Source: Eopsaltria australis (taxonomy: Eukaryota > Chordata > Aves > Passeriformes > Petroicidae). Taken from it: a stretch of DNA of 64,000 nucleotides. The translations under genes were made by a program, and so were the position numbers. The notes under the pieces were generated by a model. That model was not told the origin of the DNA and did not search any database. It saw only the letters and a program-made list of their open reading frames with translations. Below are positions 1 through 64,000 of this stretch, one piece after another (position 1 is the first letter of the stretch; each line of letters begins with the position of its first letter). The DNA lies in assembly GCA_034509425.1 (NCBI GenBank), contig JAVTVJ010000068.1, positions 2,170,001 to 2,234,000 of the forward strand, given 5' to 3'.

Positions 1-64000
<64,000 letters not shown>

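Overview
The window is vertebrate nuclear DNA, most likely from a bird. It is AT-rich, its introns are long, and its only recognisable interspersed repeats are CR1 LINEs of the amniote/avian type (3' ends of the ATTCTATGATTCT kind). I see no Alu, L1 or mammalian SINEs, and no prokaryotic gene organisation.

One protein-coding gene runs through the whole window on the + strand: FRMPD4 (Preso, a WW-PDZ-FERM synaptic scaffold). Twelve internal coding exons lie at 2813-2973, 5059-5161, 40120-40165, 48363-48467, 49655-49762, 52791-52922, 54976-55095, 55858-55994, 57219-57345, 59667-59756, 60333-60515 and 63747-63885. They splice in phase into 1,451 nt, about 483 codons, with no stop or frameshift. 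They encode the last residues of a WW domain, the complete PDZ domain and essentially the whole FERM domain. The start codon, the exon(s) for the WW core, and the long C-terminal part lie outside the window.

Layout: 1-2812 is the end of an upstream intron. 2813-5161 holds the first two PDZ exons, with an old CR1 fragment between them. 5162-40119 is a giant intron of about 35 kb. It contains four substantial CR1 copies (7.2-8.0, 14.2-16.7, 19.66-20.11 and 23.37-24.06 kb), a CR1 tail near 36.25 kb, and an isolated CpG island near 28.1-29.2 kb. 40120-48467 holds the last PDZ exon and the linker exon, with a CR1 reverse-transcriptase fragment at 41.6-42.25 kb. 49655-63885 is a dense run of FERM exons.

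The best candidates for undescribed biology are: the intronic CpG island, a possible alternative promoter that would yield a PDZ-less, FERM-only product; an in-frame alternative terminal exon candidate at 59285-59401 that would truncate the FERM domain; and a NAGNAG tandem acceptor at 60331-60335 that would add or drop one glutamine. I found no tRNA, rRNA, CRISPR array or second convincing protein-coding gene. Most other open frames look like chance intronic ORFs.
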